Source: an uncultured Collinsella sp.
Lineage (GTDB): Bacteria; Actinomycetota; Coriobacteriia; Coriobacteriales; Coriobacteriaceae
DNA length: 12,895 nt
Direction of reading: 5' to 3'
NCBI GenBank assembly: GCA_900545505.1
Contig: UQZC01000023.1
Location: 1-12,895 of the forward strand
Made by a program: the position numbers and the translations under genes. Below, in pieces: positions 1-6,914 of this stretch (position 1 is the first letter of the stretch; each line of letters opens with the position of its first letter). The notes under the pieces are model-generated. The model did not search any database. It was not told the DNA's origin and saw only the letters and a program-made list of their open reading frames with translations.

Positions 1-1831
1 CGTGATACACGTCATCGAACGAATCGAGCGGAGACTCGATACCGTAATGATGGTAGTACCACCAGTAGCAGGGATAATTGTCATAGAAGCCGTCGGCCTC
101 GCGCACCTCGGGCGGCACGGCCTCGGCAAGCTGACGCAGCACTTCCTTGGAAACACCCAGCGCCACGCCCATCACCAGCAGCTTGTTCCACAGCACCAGA
201 TCGCCGGGGACGGCTTCCTTTAGACGCGTGAAGTCCTCGAGCCAATGCTTAAGTGCCTTGCAGCGAGCCGCCACCTCGGCGCCCTCCGGCGTAAAGCGGC
301 GGAACGTAAGGCCCACGCCGATACCCACCAGCACAATCGGCACCGAGATAACCGCGGCGGTAATGTTCGCCTGTGCGCCATCGGTAAAGAAGATGGATCC
401 CACGGGAACAAAGGCAATCAGGATACCAAGAACCAGGCAAAACACCATTGCGACAATGCCGTCCGAGGCAACGTACTCGCTATCGGCCAGCTTGCCCTTA
501 ACGGTGTTCTGATAGTCCTCGAGCTTGTCGCCCACGGGCGTAGCGTGCTGCTTGACGTAGTGCTGCAGCTCGTCAAACGTGCGCGAGCGATCGCCGTTCT
601 CGTCGGGCTTAGCACCGGCAAAGAAGACCTTGAGCACCACGCCGTCAATGCCCTTGGCCGACTTCCAGCCCGCATCACTCACCGTCACGCGATACGTCTG
701 CTCTTCTTTTTCACGCCCTAACAGACCCTTCTTGGCCTTGGTCACGGTCGCCTGTTCCAGCTTGATCACACGGTCGTCAGTGAGCTTCATGAGCGTGGCG
801 ATATATGCCTGATCGGGCACCTCGTTCCAGCTCATGAGGGCCGAAAGCACGGCGGGATGGTCGGCCGAAGGCACATCGCGGAAATATTCGTCCTGGAAAA
901 GCGGCTTGGGCTTGAGCTTGCGCAGCTTGAGCACAACGATTGTGCCGGTAAAGGCCACCGCCGCGACAACACTTAGCACGGCAAGCGCATTGGCAATCAT
1001 GCGAGCGTGAGCGCGGCGGGCGTTAGCCTCGTCGGCCCATTCCTTCTCTTCGCTCAGGATCGTTGACATGCGTTCTTCGCCCGAGACGGTAAGCTGCGGC
1101 ACCCAGTCGCTGGGGAAGGCGATGCGTGCCTCGGCAAATTCGCCCTGATGCACGCAGGGAATGGTATAGGTAACCATGGGTTCGTCCGCATCGAGCGACA
1201 CATCGCCCGTCAGCGGGCCGTGGCCCCATGCGCGGAAGTTATCGCCCTTGACGGCCGCCGTCCCGGCAGCGGCATTTGCGAAGCGCACTTCCATCTCGAC
1301 GTCATCGGAATCCGCAGACCAGCCGTCACCCACGAACTTCCAGTAGAGCTCGGCGGTATCGGCCCAGTTCATAACCGCACCGGTCATGGTATAGCTCACG
1401 TAATAGGTCGCGCTGTCGCCGCTCTCGTGAGGGCTGAATACCTTAATCTTTACGCCATCACCGGTCTGCTCGACCGTGTAGACGCCAGAGTCGCCCTTGT
1501 TCGCGCTATCGACTTTGTTAAACGCGGCGTCCTCTTCCTCGACACTCAGCACGTCGACGCCCGCCGAGCCACCCTGCTGGTTGGAGCCCGTATTGATCTC
1601 CCAAAACACGCCGTTGATGTCGTCGTCGAAATCAAACTGGCGTCCCTCGACAACGGTCAGCGAACCGTCGGCCTCGACCGTGGTACTGATATAGGTTTGG
1701 GTCATGGAGTAGCCGTCGGCGTGTGCGGCGGCAGGCAGCAGCAACAACGCAAGCGCGACGAGTGCGCAGACGGAAGCGAATCGCGCGAATAGGCGGCGCT
1801 GCCGACAGGTCTTGGCAACGGGGTCGTTCAT
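1..1831 (-). CDS. DUF2207 family membrane protein (C-terminus beyond window edge)
   Basis: About 610 residues are present, with no stop before the left edge. ATG at 1831 is preceded by AAAGGA seven bases upstream, a good ribosome site. Residues 1-38 form a signal peptide (Arg-rich start, Leu/Ala-rich core, AHA cleavage site before Asp39). A beta-rich extracytoplasmic region follows (to about 270) with the YSMTQTYISTTVEADGSL type of opening seen in DUF2207. One membrane helix lies at about 278-300, a cytoplasmic domain follows, and a helix pair sits at about 459-476 and 486-505. The tail contains an aromatic cluster (PCYWWYYHHYG). This layout matches DUF2207 predicted membrane proteins (YciQ-like), whose function is unknown; these often end in a low-complexity Gly/Ser tail, which would be outside the window. 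It is divergent from gluQ. No promoter could be assigned with confidence. Confidence 0.9.
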   Translation of the reverse strand, partial: MNDPVAKTCRQRRLFARFASVCALVALALLLLPAAAHADGYSMTQTYISTTVEADGSLTVVEGRQFDFDDDINGVFWEINTGSNQQGGSAGVDVLSVEEEDAAFNKVDSANKGDSGVYTVEQTGDGVKIKVFSPHESGDSATYYVSYTMTGAVMNWADTAELYWKFVGDGWSADSDDVEMEVRFANAAAGTAAVKGDNFRAWGHGPLTGDVSLDADEPMVTYTIPCVHQGEFAEARIAFPSDWVPQLTVSGEERMSTILSEEKEWADEANARRAHARMIANALAVLSVVAAVAFTGTIVVLKLRKLKPKPLFQDEYFRDVPSADHPAVLSALMSWNEVPDQAYIATLMKLTDDRVIKLEQATVTKAKKGLLGREKEEQTYRVTVSDAGWKSAKGIDGVVLKVFFAGAKPDENGDRSRTFDELQHYVKQHATPVGDKLEDYQNTVKGKLADSEYVASDGIVAMVFCLVLGILIAFVPVGSIFFTDGAQANITAAVISVPIVLVGIGVGLTFRRFTPEGAEVAARCKALKHWLEDFTRLKEAVPGDLVLWNKLLVMGVALGVSKEVLRQLAEAVPPEVREADGFYDNYPCYWWYYHHYGIESPLDSFDDVYH

Positions 1832-1952
1832 GGGCACATCCTTTGTCTGTGATACCAGTAACGCCATTGTCCCACGTTTACGGGCGCACATGACGAACAT
1901 CTAGGCGACCGGAGCGCCAAACGGGATGAAAGTCACACCCGCACCCCGGCAG

Positions 1953-1994
1953 CTAGTCATTGGGGACGTTCTTAAATGACTAGTCATTAGGGAC
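1953..1994. repeat. Tandem copy of a 15-bp repeat with internal inverted repeat
   Basis: CTAGTCATTGGGGAC (1953-1967) recurs as CTAGTCATTAGGGAC (1980-1994), 14 of 15 identical with a 27-bp period. Between them AGTCATT (1955-1961) pairs with AATGACT (1975-1981), so the first copy can fold into a hairpin with a GGGGACGTTCTTA loop. Short GGGGAC-containing stem-loops of this kind resemble REP-type palindromes mobilised by IS200-like (Y1/RAYT) transposases; that link is from general knowledge. No transposase is in the window. Confidence 0.6.
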
Positions 1995-2098
1995 ACCCTT
2001 GGCATGGCCTGCGCCAGCAATAGATACCACTTCACAGCCCCGTCACAGGTGTAGCGTCTTTGTGTGGGCGCGGCACGCGCTGATTGAGCCGCCAGCCG

Positions 2099-2149
2099 AG
2101 GGGCATAAAGCAGTTGAGCGAAAACGGTTTGCCCCTTTGCCGTTCGCTC
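2099..2149. other. Overlapping inverted repeats (possible structured RNA)
   Basis: AGGGGCA (2099-2105) pairs with TGCCCCT (2130-2136). The overlapping arm GAGCGAAAACGG (2116-2127) pairs, with a two-base bulge, with CCGTTCGCTC (2140-2149). The two stems cannot form together, as in a switch or in nested dyads. The stretch lies in the 515-bp gap between two divergent genes and just before a terminator-like hairpin. A weak plus-strand promoter, TTGGCA (1999-2004) with 16 bp to TAGATA (2021-2026), could drive it. The function is unknown. Confidence 0.3.
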
Positions 2150-2175
2150 GAGGATCATGTCCCCCTTTTCCGCGG

Positions 2176-2209
2176 AAACCCCGGCAGTTGCGAAGAGCTG
2201 CCGGGGTTT
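2176..2209 (+). terminator. Terminator-like hairpin in divergent intergenic region
   Basis: AAACCCCGGCAG (2176-2187) and CTGCCGGGGTTT (2198-2209) form a perfect 12-bp stem with a 10-base loop, followed on the plus strand by a modest T-rich tail (TTTCTGTCGTC). The A/T outer base pairs make it usable in both directions. No protein gene on the plus strand ends here, so it either closes a short untranslated transcript or shields gluQ from readthrough. Confidence 0.6.
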
Positions 2210-2333
2210 CTGTCGTCTAAGATGCCAAGTTGATGGACGGGAATCAAAGCACCGAGTCTGCAGCCCGTCACACGCAATGTGGGGCCCCGACAACTTACGG
2301 ACCACAGCGACGCCTCCCCATCGCGTCCCGCGC

Positions 2334-2339
2334 TATACT
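2334..2339 (+). promoter_or_regulatory. -10 box placing the gluQ start at +1 (leaderless)
   Basis: TATACT (5 of 6 to TATAAT) ends seven bases before the ATG at 2347, so transcription would begin at or next to the start codon. No Shine-Dalgarno sequence is present before this ATG and no convincing -35 box is visible. Leaderless mRNAs are common in actinobacteria. Confidence 0.55.
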
Positions 2340-2346
2340 CGTCCGC

Positions 2347-3357
2347 ATGGATATCGAAGCTCGCAACATAGCAACGCCCGCCGCGGACGCGCCAGCGACG
2401 CCACCCGCCCCCGTCCCCGCGCCCGTCGTGGGCCGTTTCGCCCCGTCGCCCTCGGGCCGCATGCACCTGGGCAACGTGTTCAGCTGCCTGTGCTCGTGGC
2501 TTTCGGCCCGCAGCCAGGGCGGCAGCATCGTGCTGCGCATCGAGGACCTGGACGATCGCTGCAAGCGCCCGGAACTTGCCGCTCAACTGATTGACGATCT
2601 GACCTGGCTGGGGCTCGAGTGGGACGAAGGCCCCTACTACCAGCACGATCGTCTAGACCTGTACGAGCACGCGTTACGCCGGCTGCAAGACGCCGGCCTC
2701 ACCTACCCCTGCTTTTGCACGCGCACCGAACTCCACGCCGCAAGCGCACCGCACGCGAGCGACGGCACGCCCATCTATCGCGGCGCCTGCCGAGGCCTTT
2801 CTGCCGAGGAGGTTGCCCGCCGCAGCATCCTGCGCGCTCCGGCCACGCGCCTGCGTGTGCCCGCCGTCGACGACCTCGCCGGCGACGTGATCGAATTCGT
2901 TGACCGCACGTACGGAGCCAAATGCGAGGCGCTCGCCACCGAGTGCGGCGACTTTTTGGTGCGCCGCAGCGACGGCGTGTTTGCCTATCAGCTGGCCGTG
3001 GTGGTCGACGACGCTGCCATGGGCGTCACCGAGGTCGTGCGCGGATGCGATCTGCTGGGCTCCACGCCCCGCCAAATCTATCTACAGCATCTGCTGGGAC
3101 TTCCCACGCCACGCTACGCGCACATTCCACTGCTCATGTCGCCGGACGGGCGCCGCCTTTCCAAGCGCGACCGCGATCTGGACCTGGGCGAACTACGCGC
3201 CCGCTTTGGCACGCCCGAGGCACTGCTGGGATGGCTCGCCGGGCAAACGGGCATCGCGCCGGACGCCACACCGCGCTCTGCCGAGCAGCTGGTCGAGCAC
3301 TTTAGCTGGGACGTTATCCGCGCGCACCGCGAAAACATCACTGTAACGGTCGAGTAG
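2347..3357 (+). CDS. gluQ: Glutamyl-Q tRNA(Asp) synthetase (GluQRS)
   Basis: This enzyme activates glutamate and attaches it to queuosine at position 34 of tRNA(Asp), so it acts in tRNA modification, not in charging tRNA(Glu). The 336-residue product has the class I Rossmann core of GluRS but not the C-terminal anticodon-binding half, which fits GluQRS (about 300 aa) and not GltX (about 470 aa). Visible are GRFAPSPSGRMHLGN with the HIGH-type HLGN at 40-43, the IEDLDD segment, a zinc site of Cys122, Cys124, Tyr144 and Cys148, and the KMSKS-type LSKRD at 271-275. Residues 1-27 are an Ala/Pro-rich extension. An in-frame ATG at 2230 was rejected because the TATACT box lies between the two starts and the extra residues look non-coding. 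It is convergent with the metallophosphoesterase operon, with a 15-bp gap. Confidence 0.92.
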   Translation: MDIEARNIATPAADAPATPPAPVPAPVVGRFAPSPSGRMHLGNVFSCLCSWLSARSQGGSIVLRIEDLDDRCKRPELAAQLIDDLTWLGLEWDEGPYYQHDRLDLYEHALRRLQDAGLTYPCFCTRTELHAASAPHASDGTPIYRGACRGLSAEEVARRSILRAPATRLRVPAVDDLAGDVIEFVDRTYGAKCEALATECGDFLVRRSDGVFAYQLAVVVDDAAMGVTEVVRGCDLLGSTPRQIYLQHLLGLPTPRYAHIPLLMSPDGRRLSKRDRDLDLGELRARFGTPEALLGWLAGQTGIAPDATPRSAEQLVEHFSWDVIRAHRENITVTVE

Positions 3358-3372
3358 CCAGCCACCCCGCCC

Positions 3373-4098
3373 CTACGCGACATCCCAGGGCTGGAGTTCG
3401 TCACCCAAACGGACGATACAGTCGTAGAGCACGGTATGGCGCTCGGCCGGGTTGGCATCCCGATGAAAATGCCCGTAATACCAGCGTTTGTAGTCCAAGC
3501 GATCTTCCAGCTCATCGAAAAATGCCGTAAGTCGGTCAACGTCGGGGCAATTCCAGCCGGGTGCTGGATAAAGCGTGGGCGAAAGCATACGCGTAGAGCA
3601 GGTGTGGGTGACCACATAGTCGACCTTCCAGCCCACGCTGTCGAGTTTTGTCCGTGCCTCCTCAAAGTTGCGCTCGTCCGGCAACTCCTGCGGCCACCAG
3701 CTGGAATACGGAATGCGGTATTCCTTGTCCACGCTCGTGGCGCCGCCCATGGTAAAGATCGTTGAGCCGTCGAGCTCAAAAACCTCGCCACGCGTCAGGC
3801 GCCGTATGGGAGAGGTATCCGACAGGCGCTGCGTCAGTCCGCCGTGCCACAACTCCATGGAGCGCTCCGCCCAGTGATCGAAACGTTCGTGGTTGCCGTC
3901 GACGAACAGCACGGTATAGGGGCGCGACTCCAGCCAGGCGATATCGGCACATTCCTCGGCAGAGAAATCCCACGGAAAGCCAAAGTCGCCCGCGACAATC
4001 AGATAGTCGTCGCTCGTCAAACTATCCCCAAGATCCCAGTCGCGCAGCTTTTGCATGTCGAGGCCGCCGTGAATATCGCCCGTTACATAGACCGTCAT
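3373..4098 (-). CDS. Calcineurin-like metallophosphoesterase (second in operon)
   Basis: This is a 241-residue dinuclear metal phosphoesterase; the substrate cannot be read from the sequence. The metal-site motifs are all present and in order: GDIHGG (Asp8, His10), GDFGFPW (Asp38), DGNHERFD (Asn69, His70), VVTHTC (His165) and YYGHFH (His210, His212). No signal peptide or membrane helix is visible, so it should be cytoplasmic. Its ATG overlaps the stop of the preceding phosphoesterase in an ATGA junction, so translation is probably coupled. It differs from its neighbour in its signature motifs (GDIHGG versus SDTHFGH), so the two are not a recent duplication. Its 3' end faces gluQ. Confidence 0.9.
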   Translation of the reverse strand: MTVYVTGDIHGGLDMQKLRDWDLGDSLTSDDYLIVAGDFGFPWDFSAEECADIAWLESRPYTVLFVDGNHERFDHWAERSMELWHGGLTQRLSDTSPIRRLTRGEVFELDGSTIFTMGGATSVDKEYRIPYSSWWPQELPDERNFEEARTKLDSVGWKVDYVVTHTCSTRMLSPTLYPAPGWNCPDVDRLTAFFDELEDRLDYKRWYYGHFHRDANPAERHTVLYDCIVRLGDELQPWDVA

Positions 4099-4733
4099 CG
4101 GATCACCACTTCCCTCTTATAGGTTTCGAGATCGTGCTCAATCTGCTCGTCGCCCGTGGCGTTGACCCACCACGGCCATTTAACGCAACACACCGGCTCG
4201 TCCACCTGCGCAAACCACGACCTGAGCTCCTCCAGGCTCACGGGGGCGTAGCCGTTAGCGTCCACGCCCGCGTCATAGCGCAGCAGCCCCTGTCTGCGGT
4301 TGAACTCGTTGTACGCGCCGCCGCAACTGTGGATATGCCCGTGCAGATGCCAGCTGCCGTGTGACATGCCCTGCCAGTCGACCATGGGATAGTGGTTCAG
4401 CACGATTTTCTGCCGGTCGATTTTGAGCACGCAAATAGGTGGCTCGACGATAAAAGTATTCGCTACCGCAGGCTGTGTCCAGTCTTTGTCGTGGTTGCCG
4501 GGCAGTAGATGGACTCGCTTGCAAGCAATGCTTTTGCGCAGCTCGCAGGCATCTTGGACCGTCATCTTAAAGCTAAAGTCGCCCAAGATGTAGAGCTCGT
4601 CATCCGCAGCGACCTTGTTGTTAATCTTGGCGACCATGGCATCGTTCATCTGCGCAACAGTCGACCAAGGTCTATCGCTAAGCCGTAGCATGTTCTCGTG
4701 TCCAAAGTGAGTATCGCTGGTAAACCAGATCAC
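4095..4733 (-). CDS. Calcineurin-like metallophosphoesterase (SDTHFGH type)
   Basis: Counting from the preferred GTG start this is a 212-residue cytoplasmic phosphoesterase. Metal-site motifs are SDTHFGHEN (Asp7, His9), LGDFSF (Asp52), PGNHD (Asn80, His81), LNHYPM (His114) and HLHGHIH (His131, His133, His135). The closing YDAGVDANGYAPVSLEEL segment is typical of this subfamily of small phosphoesterases. The GTG at 4733 is chosen because AGGAGG lies five bases upstream and family members usually begin with an MIWFTSDTHFGH-like segment. The longer reading from ATG 4763 adds ten polar residues (MDTPQQQEVP) that contain the ribosome site itself. It sits between a small membrane protein gene upstream and a second phosphoesterase that it overlaps by 4 bp. 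The physiological substrate is unknown. Confidence 0.88.
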   Translation of the reverse strand: MIWFTSDTHFGHENMLRLSDRPWSTVAQMNDAMVAKINNKVAADDELYILGDFSFKMTVQDACELRKSIACKRVHLLPGNHDKDWTQPAVANTFIVEPPICVLKIDRQKIVLNHYPMVDWQGMSHGSWHLHGHIHSCGGAYNEFNRRQGLLRYDAGVDANGYAPVSLEELRSWFAQVDEPVCCVKWPWWVNATGDEQIEHDLETYKREVVIR

Positions 4734-4738
4734 GGGGA

Positions 4739-4744
4739 CCTCCT
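4739..4744 (-). promoter_or_regulatory. Strong ribosome binding site deciding a GTG start
   Basis: On the minus strand AGGAGG sits five bases before GTG 4731-4733, inside the region that would be coding if the upstream ATG at 4763 were used. The site is close to the ideal Shine-Dalgarno sequence and supports the shorter phosphoesterase. Confidence 0.7.
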
Positions 4745-4773
4745 GTTGCTGCGGGGTATCCATCCCTTAGGGC

Positions 4774-5012
4774 TTATCCCTCGTTCTTCCATCCAAACGG
4801 GTCGAGCACCCAAAAGATCAAATCGAGCACGCCGCCGGTCATCATGGCGCCGGCAAGGGCGATGATAACGTGCAGGGAACTGGCACTTCGGAGCACGTCG
4901 AATGGCCCAAAACAGCCAGCAGCGCGACCGCTGCGCCGGCTACGCACAGCGCAAGGCACGGTCCCGCGTCCTTGACGCACTTCTTTGCGAGATGTTTGGT
5001 GTTGTCACTCAT
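4774..5012 (-). pseudogene. Small two-helix membrane protein, frameshifted
   Basis: The ATG at 5012 (AAGGAG ten bases upstream) opens a frame with a Lys-rich start and a first hydrophobic segment (CLALCVAGAAVALLAVLG). The frame then decays into a Pro/Cys-rich tail and ends early at a TGA. The next hydrophobic segment (LHVIIALAGAMMTGG) and a convincing end (LIFWVLDPFGWKNEG, stop 4774-4776) lie in another frame. The span is 239 bp; one added base gives 240 bp, an intact 79-residue protein with two membrane helices. The missing base is probably in the CCCAAAA run (plus strand 4906-4912) or the GGG run (4875-4877). It could be a real inactivating mutation, a sequencing error in a homopolymer or, less likely, programmed slippage. 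The protein is first in the phosphoesterase operon. The family is not recognised. Confidence 0.65.
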
Positions 5013-5050
5013 CGATATCGAACTCCTTAGAGGGTCGTTGTTCAGGTACG

Positions 5051-5104
5051 TGCCGTCGCGGCAGAGCAGGACGGCAGGTTAAGTGTCCCATGCCGTGCGG
5101 ACAC
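5051..5104 (-). promoter_or_regulatory. Two dyads upstream of the phosphoesterase operon
   Basis: TGCCGTC (5051-5057) pairs with GACGGCA (5070-5076), and GTGTCC (5083-5088) with GGACAC (5099-5104). Both lie 40-90 bp upstream of the small membrane protein start, where operators or leader hairpins are expected. A minus-strand TAACCT at about 5077-5082 is a possible -10 box but has no well-spaced -35. The function is inferred from position only. Confidence 0.25.
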
Positions 5105-5135
5105 AAAACACCGATCACCACCGCTTACCTACCGT

Positions 5136-5276
5136 TCACGTAGAAGGGACCCGATTTATATGCCCACAGATCTTGATCTCTTCCTCGGTCAGTGAGATCC
5201 TTCGATCAAGCTTCCTGGATAGGGGCTGGAAGATGAGACGGATGTCTCTAGGCACAACACCATAACGCCCGATCAC
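5136..5276 (-). pseudogene. Possible 46-codon gene or remnant
   Basis: A minus-strand frame read from GTG 5276 to TGA 5136-5138 gives a protein-like sequence (MIGRYGVVPRDIRLIFQPLS, then a charged segment with SLTEEEIK and ending GHINRVPST). It has balanced polar and hydrophobic residues and a plausible amphipathic helix. There is no clear ribosome site, and a stop lies a few codons upstream of the GTG, so it may be the decayed end of a longer gene at the edge of the accessory block. The same DNA holds several hairpins and may instead be an RNA element. No family is recognised. Confidence 0.25.
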
Positions 5277-5316
5277 CGTTATGGCTTTCGTCTAGAGCTG
5301 GGAGACCAGCTTTTTT
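5172..5316 (+). ncRNA. Candidate structured RNA or leader upstream of the AIPR-like gene
   Basis: Four consecutive dyads lie on the plus strand: CTTGATC/GATCAAG (5172-5178, 5204-5210), CTTCC/GGAAG (5211-5215, 5228-5232), CCATAACG/CGTTATGG (5260-5267, 5277-5284) and an intrinsic terminator (5296-5316). The terminator ends 83 bases before the AIPR-like start. The stretch could be a separate small RNA, or an attenuated leader in which part of transcription reads through to the gene. A possible competing pair GGGAG (5300-5304) with CTCCC (5327-5331) would open the terminator stem. It matches no RNA family I recognise. Confidence 0.35.
5296..5316 (+). terminator. Intrinsic terminator before the AIPR-like gene
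   Basis: AGCTGG (5296-5301) and CCAGCT (5306-5311) form a perfect stem around a GAGA loop, followed directly by six T (5311-5316). The T-run is only on the plus strand, so it stops rightward transcription. No annotated plus-strand gene precedes it within the island, which suggests an untranslated transcript. Confidence 0.75.
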
Positions 5317-5399
5317 GTTAGCGATGCTCCCTTTCAATCTCCGGCACTCCAAGAGCGCAGGCCTGTTGTTTTGACTACTTTAGACGAAAGGGTTTCGCT

Positions 5400-6809
5400 A
5401 TGAGCACCGACATTATTGTTCGCTTTACCGACAGCTACGAGCAAAAAGTTGGAGACATTAAAAAGATCGTCGGGCTGATGTCCCCCAAATCCATTATCAA
5501 AATTATCGACACTCTCGATCTCGATGCCAACCCCCGCAATTCCCGTTTGGGCTCAGTGACCGATGCTATTCAGGCATCCATTCGCGCTGATGAGCTTTCT
5601 CCCACGCAAAAGCTCTTCCCTTTTAAATCAAAGGGAATTCTGCTCGCGTCCTCGAGCTACGAGTCCCTTGATCGCGGGCGTTATCGTCTAAGCTTTGCTT
5701 CTCACGACGAAGTTGAGGGAATTCTTGACGGCGGCCACAACACACTCGCAATCGGCAGCTACATTCTCAGCGAAGCCGAACATGCGCTTGGCAATCGACC
5801 TCCCAAAAAGAACGAAGTCACAATCTGGGATTCATTCAAGCAAACATGGATGAACCGTCGAACCGATATTGAAGAGTACCTGTCACTTCTCCGTGAAGAA
5901 AAAGCAGCCCTCAAAGAGAAAGGCATAAGCACTCTAGACTTCTCGATTCCTGTCGAATTGCTCGTTCCAACCGACCCAAACGATGCGCTCTGCGTTGAGA
6001 ACTTCCGCACCTCACTTTTGGAAATCTGCGACGCTCGCAACAATAACGCTCAACTCACACAAGGCACCAAGGGCAATCAGGAAGGTCTTTTCGATTCCTT
6101 TAAGGCTCTTTATGCCGAAAAATATCCTGAATTTGCAGCCAAAATCAGCTGGAAAACCAACGACGGCAACCCCATTGAATCCAGAAAGCTTGTCGCACTC
6201 TCCTGGATCCCGTTATCGCTCATCTCGAGTAACGTCACCTCTGGCGACATCGAAGCGCCACAACTTCCCCTAGTCTATAGCGGCAAGGAGAAGTGCCAGG
6301 AAAAGTTCTTGCAGCTTATGAGGGATGACCGAGTAAGCAAAGCTGCTGGTTCAGCGCGCCGCGAACTCAAGAATCCGCAAGTTCTCAGCGCACTCAAAGT
6401 GGCTACGGACCTTCCCGGTCTATACGATGAAATCTATTCGCGTTTCCCCAAGCACTACAACAAAACAGGAAGCTACGGAAAAATCGGCGCCGTTAAGAGC
6501 CTTAAGAATAGTCGCAATGAATACAAAACTCCCTTCTTTGAAAAGGCAACGGACAATCCTGTTCCTGATGGCTTTATCTACCCCCTAGTCTGTGGCCTCC
6601 GCGCATTGATGGAAGCAGATGATCAGGGGAAGGTGTATTGGAAAACTGATCCTCACAAGTTCCTCGATAGCCCGGCATTTGAAAATGTCGTCGCTCAATA
6701 CAGCGGTGTCATTCAGCAATCTGACTACGATCCGCAAAAGGTCGGCAAGGGCGCTATGAGCTACACCGCCGTTGAAAACTCGATGAAGCTCGCAGTTCTT
6801 ATGGGCTAG
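5400..6809 (+). CDS. AIPR/DGQHR-like defence-associated protein
   Basis: A 469-residue soluble protein with no signal peptide or membrane helix. ATG 5400 follows GAAAGGG seven bases upstream. The N-terminal half carries ILDGGHNTLAIGSYIL (Asp110-Gly-Gly-His113). This recalls the DGGH/DGQHR signature shared by AIPR (abortive infection phage resistance) and DGQHR (DndB-type) proteins. A second motif, DARNNNAQLTQGTKGNQEGL (from Asp211), fits the Asn/Gln-rich segment that follows in such proteins. Known family members occur in abortive-infection and restriction systems, but their biochemical activity is poorly defined. Codon use is more A+T-rich than in the flanking blocks. The gene converges on the restriction-modification operon, with a terminator hairpin between them. 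The family call rests on motifs only. An alternative is an uncharacterised ParB/DGQHR-like nucleotide-binding protein. Confidence 0.6.
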   Translation: MSTDIIVRFTDSYEQKVGDIKKIVGLMSPKSIIKIIDTLDLDANPRNSRLGSVTDAIQASIRADELSPTQKLFPFKSKGILLASSSYESLDRGRYRLSFASHDEVEGILDGGHNTLAIGSYILSEAEHALGNRPPKKNEVTIWDSFKQTWMNRRTDIEEYLSLLREEKAALKEKGISTLDFSIPVELLVPTDPNDALCVENFRTSLLEICDARNNNAQLTQGTKGNQEGLFDSFKALYAEKYPEFAAKISWKTNDGNPIESRKLVALSWIPLSLISSNVTSGDIEAPQLPLVYSGKEKCQEKFLQLMRDDRVSKAAGSARRELKNPQVLSALKVATDLPGLYDEIYSRFPKHYNKTGSYGKIGAVKSLKNSRNEYKTPFFEKATDNPVPDGFIYPLVCGLRALMEADDQGKVYWKTDPHKFLDSPAFENVVAQYSGVIQQSDYDPQKVGKGAMSYTAVENSMKLAVLMG

Positions 6810-6831
6810 CGGATACTTAGGCAAAGCATCG

Positions 6832-6874
6832 GCGCGCAAGGACGTCATTTATGCCCGACGCACTTGCGCGCTTA
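6832..6874 (+). terminator. Terminator between convergent AIPR-like and endonuclease genes
   Basis: GCGCGCAAG (6832-6840) pairs perfectly with CTTGCGCGC (6863-6871). CGTC and GACG inside the loop add an inner stem. The plus-strand tail is TTATTATTA. It sits 23 bp after the AIPR-like stop and about 40 bp from the endonuclease stop. It best serves the plus-strand gene but may also block opposing transcription. Confidence 0.7.
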
Positions 6875-6914
6875 TTATTAAGCTGGCTATGTAAAACTCC
6901 GGTATAGAAATGAA

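Noticed and set aside
1148..1792. Plus-strand ORF of 214 aa
   Set aside because: Opposite-strand shadow of the DUF2207 gene, which has a signal peptide, good ribosome site and family-like sequence.
1901..2305. Minus-strand ORF of 134 aa in the divergent intergenic region
   Set aside because: It reads through the tandem repeat, the terminator-like hairpin and other dyads, has no ribosome site, and its repeated MTS/RTSP segments are translations of the repeat.
2155..2646. Minus-strand ORF of 163 aa
   Set aside because: Antisense to the gluQ N-terminus with composition typical of GC-rich shadow frames.
5083..5265. Plus-strand ORF of 60 aa
   Set aside because: No ribosome site, no recognisable domain, and it crosses several hairpins of the candidate structured RNA.
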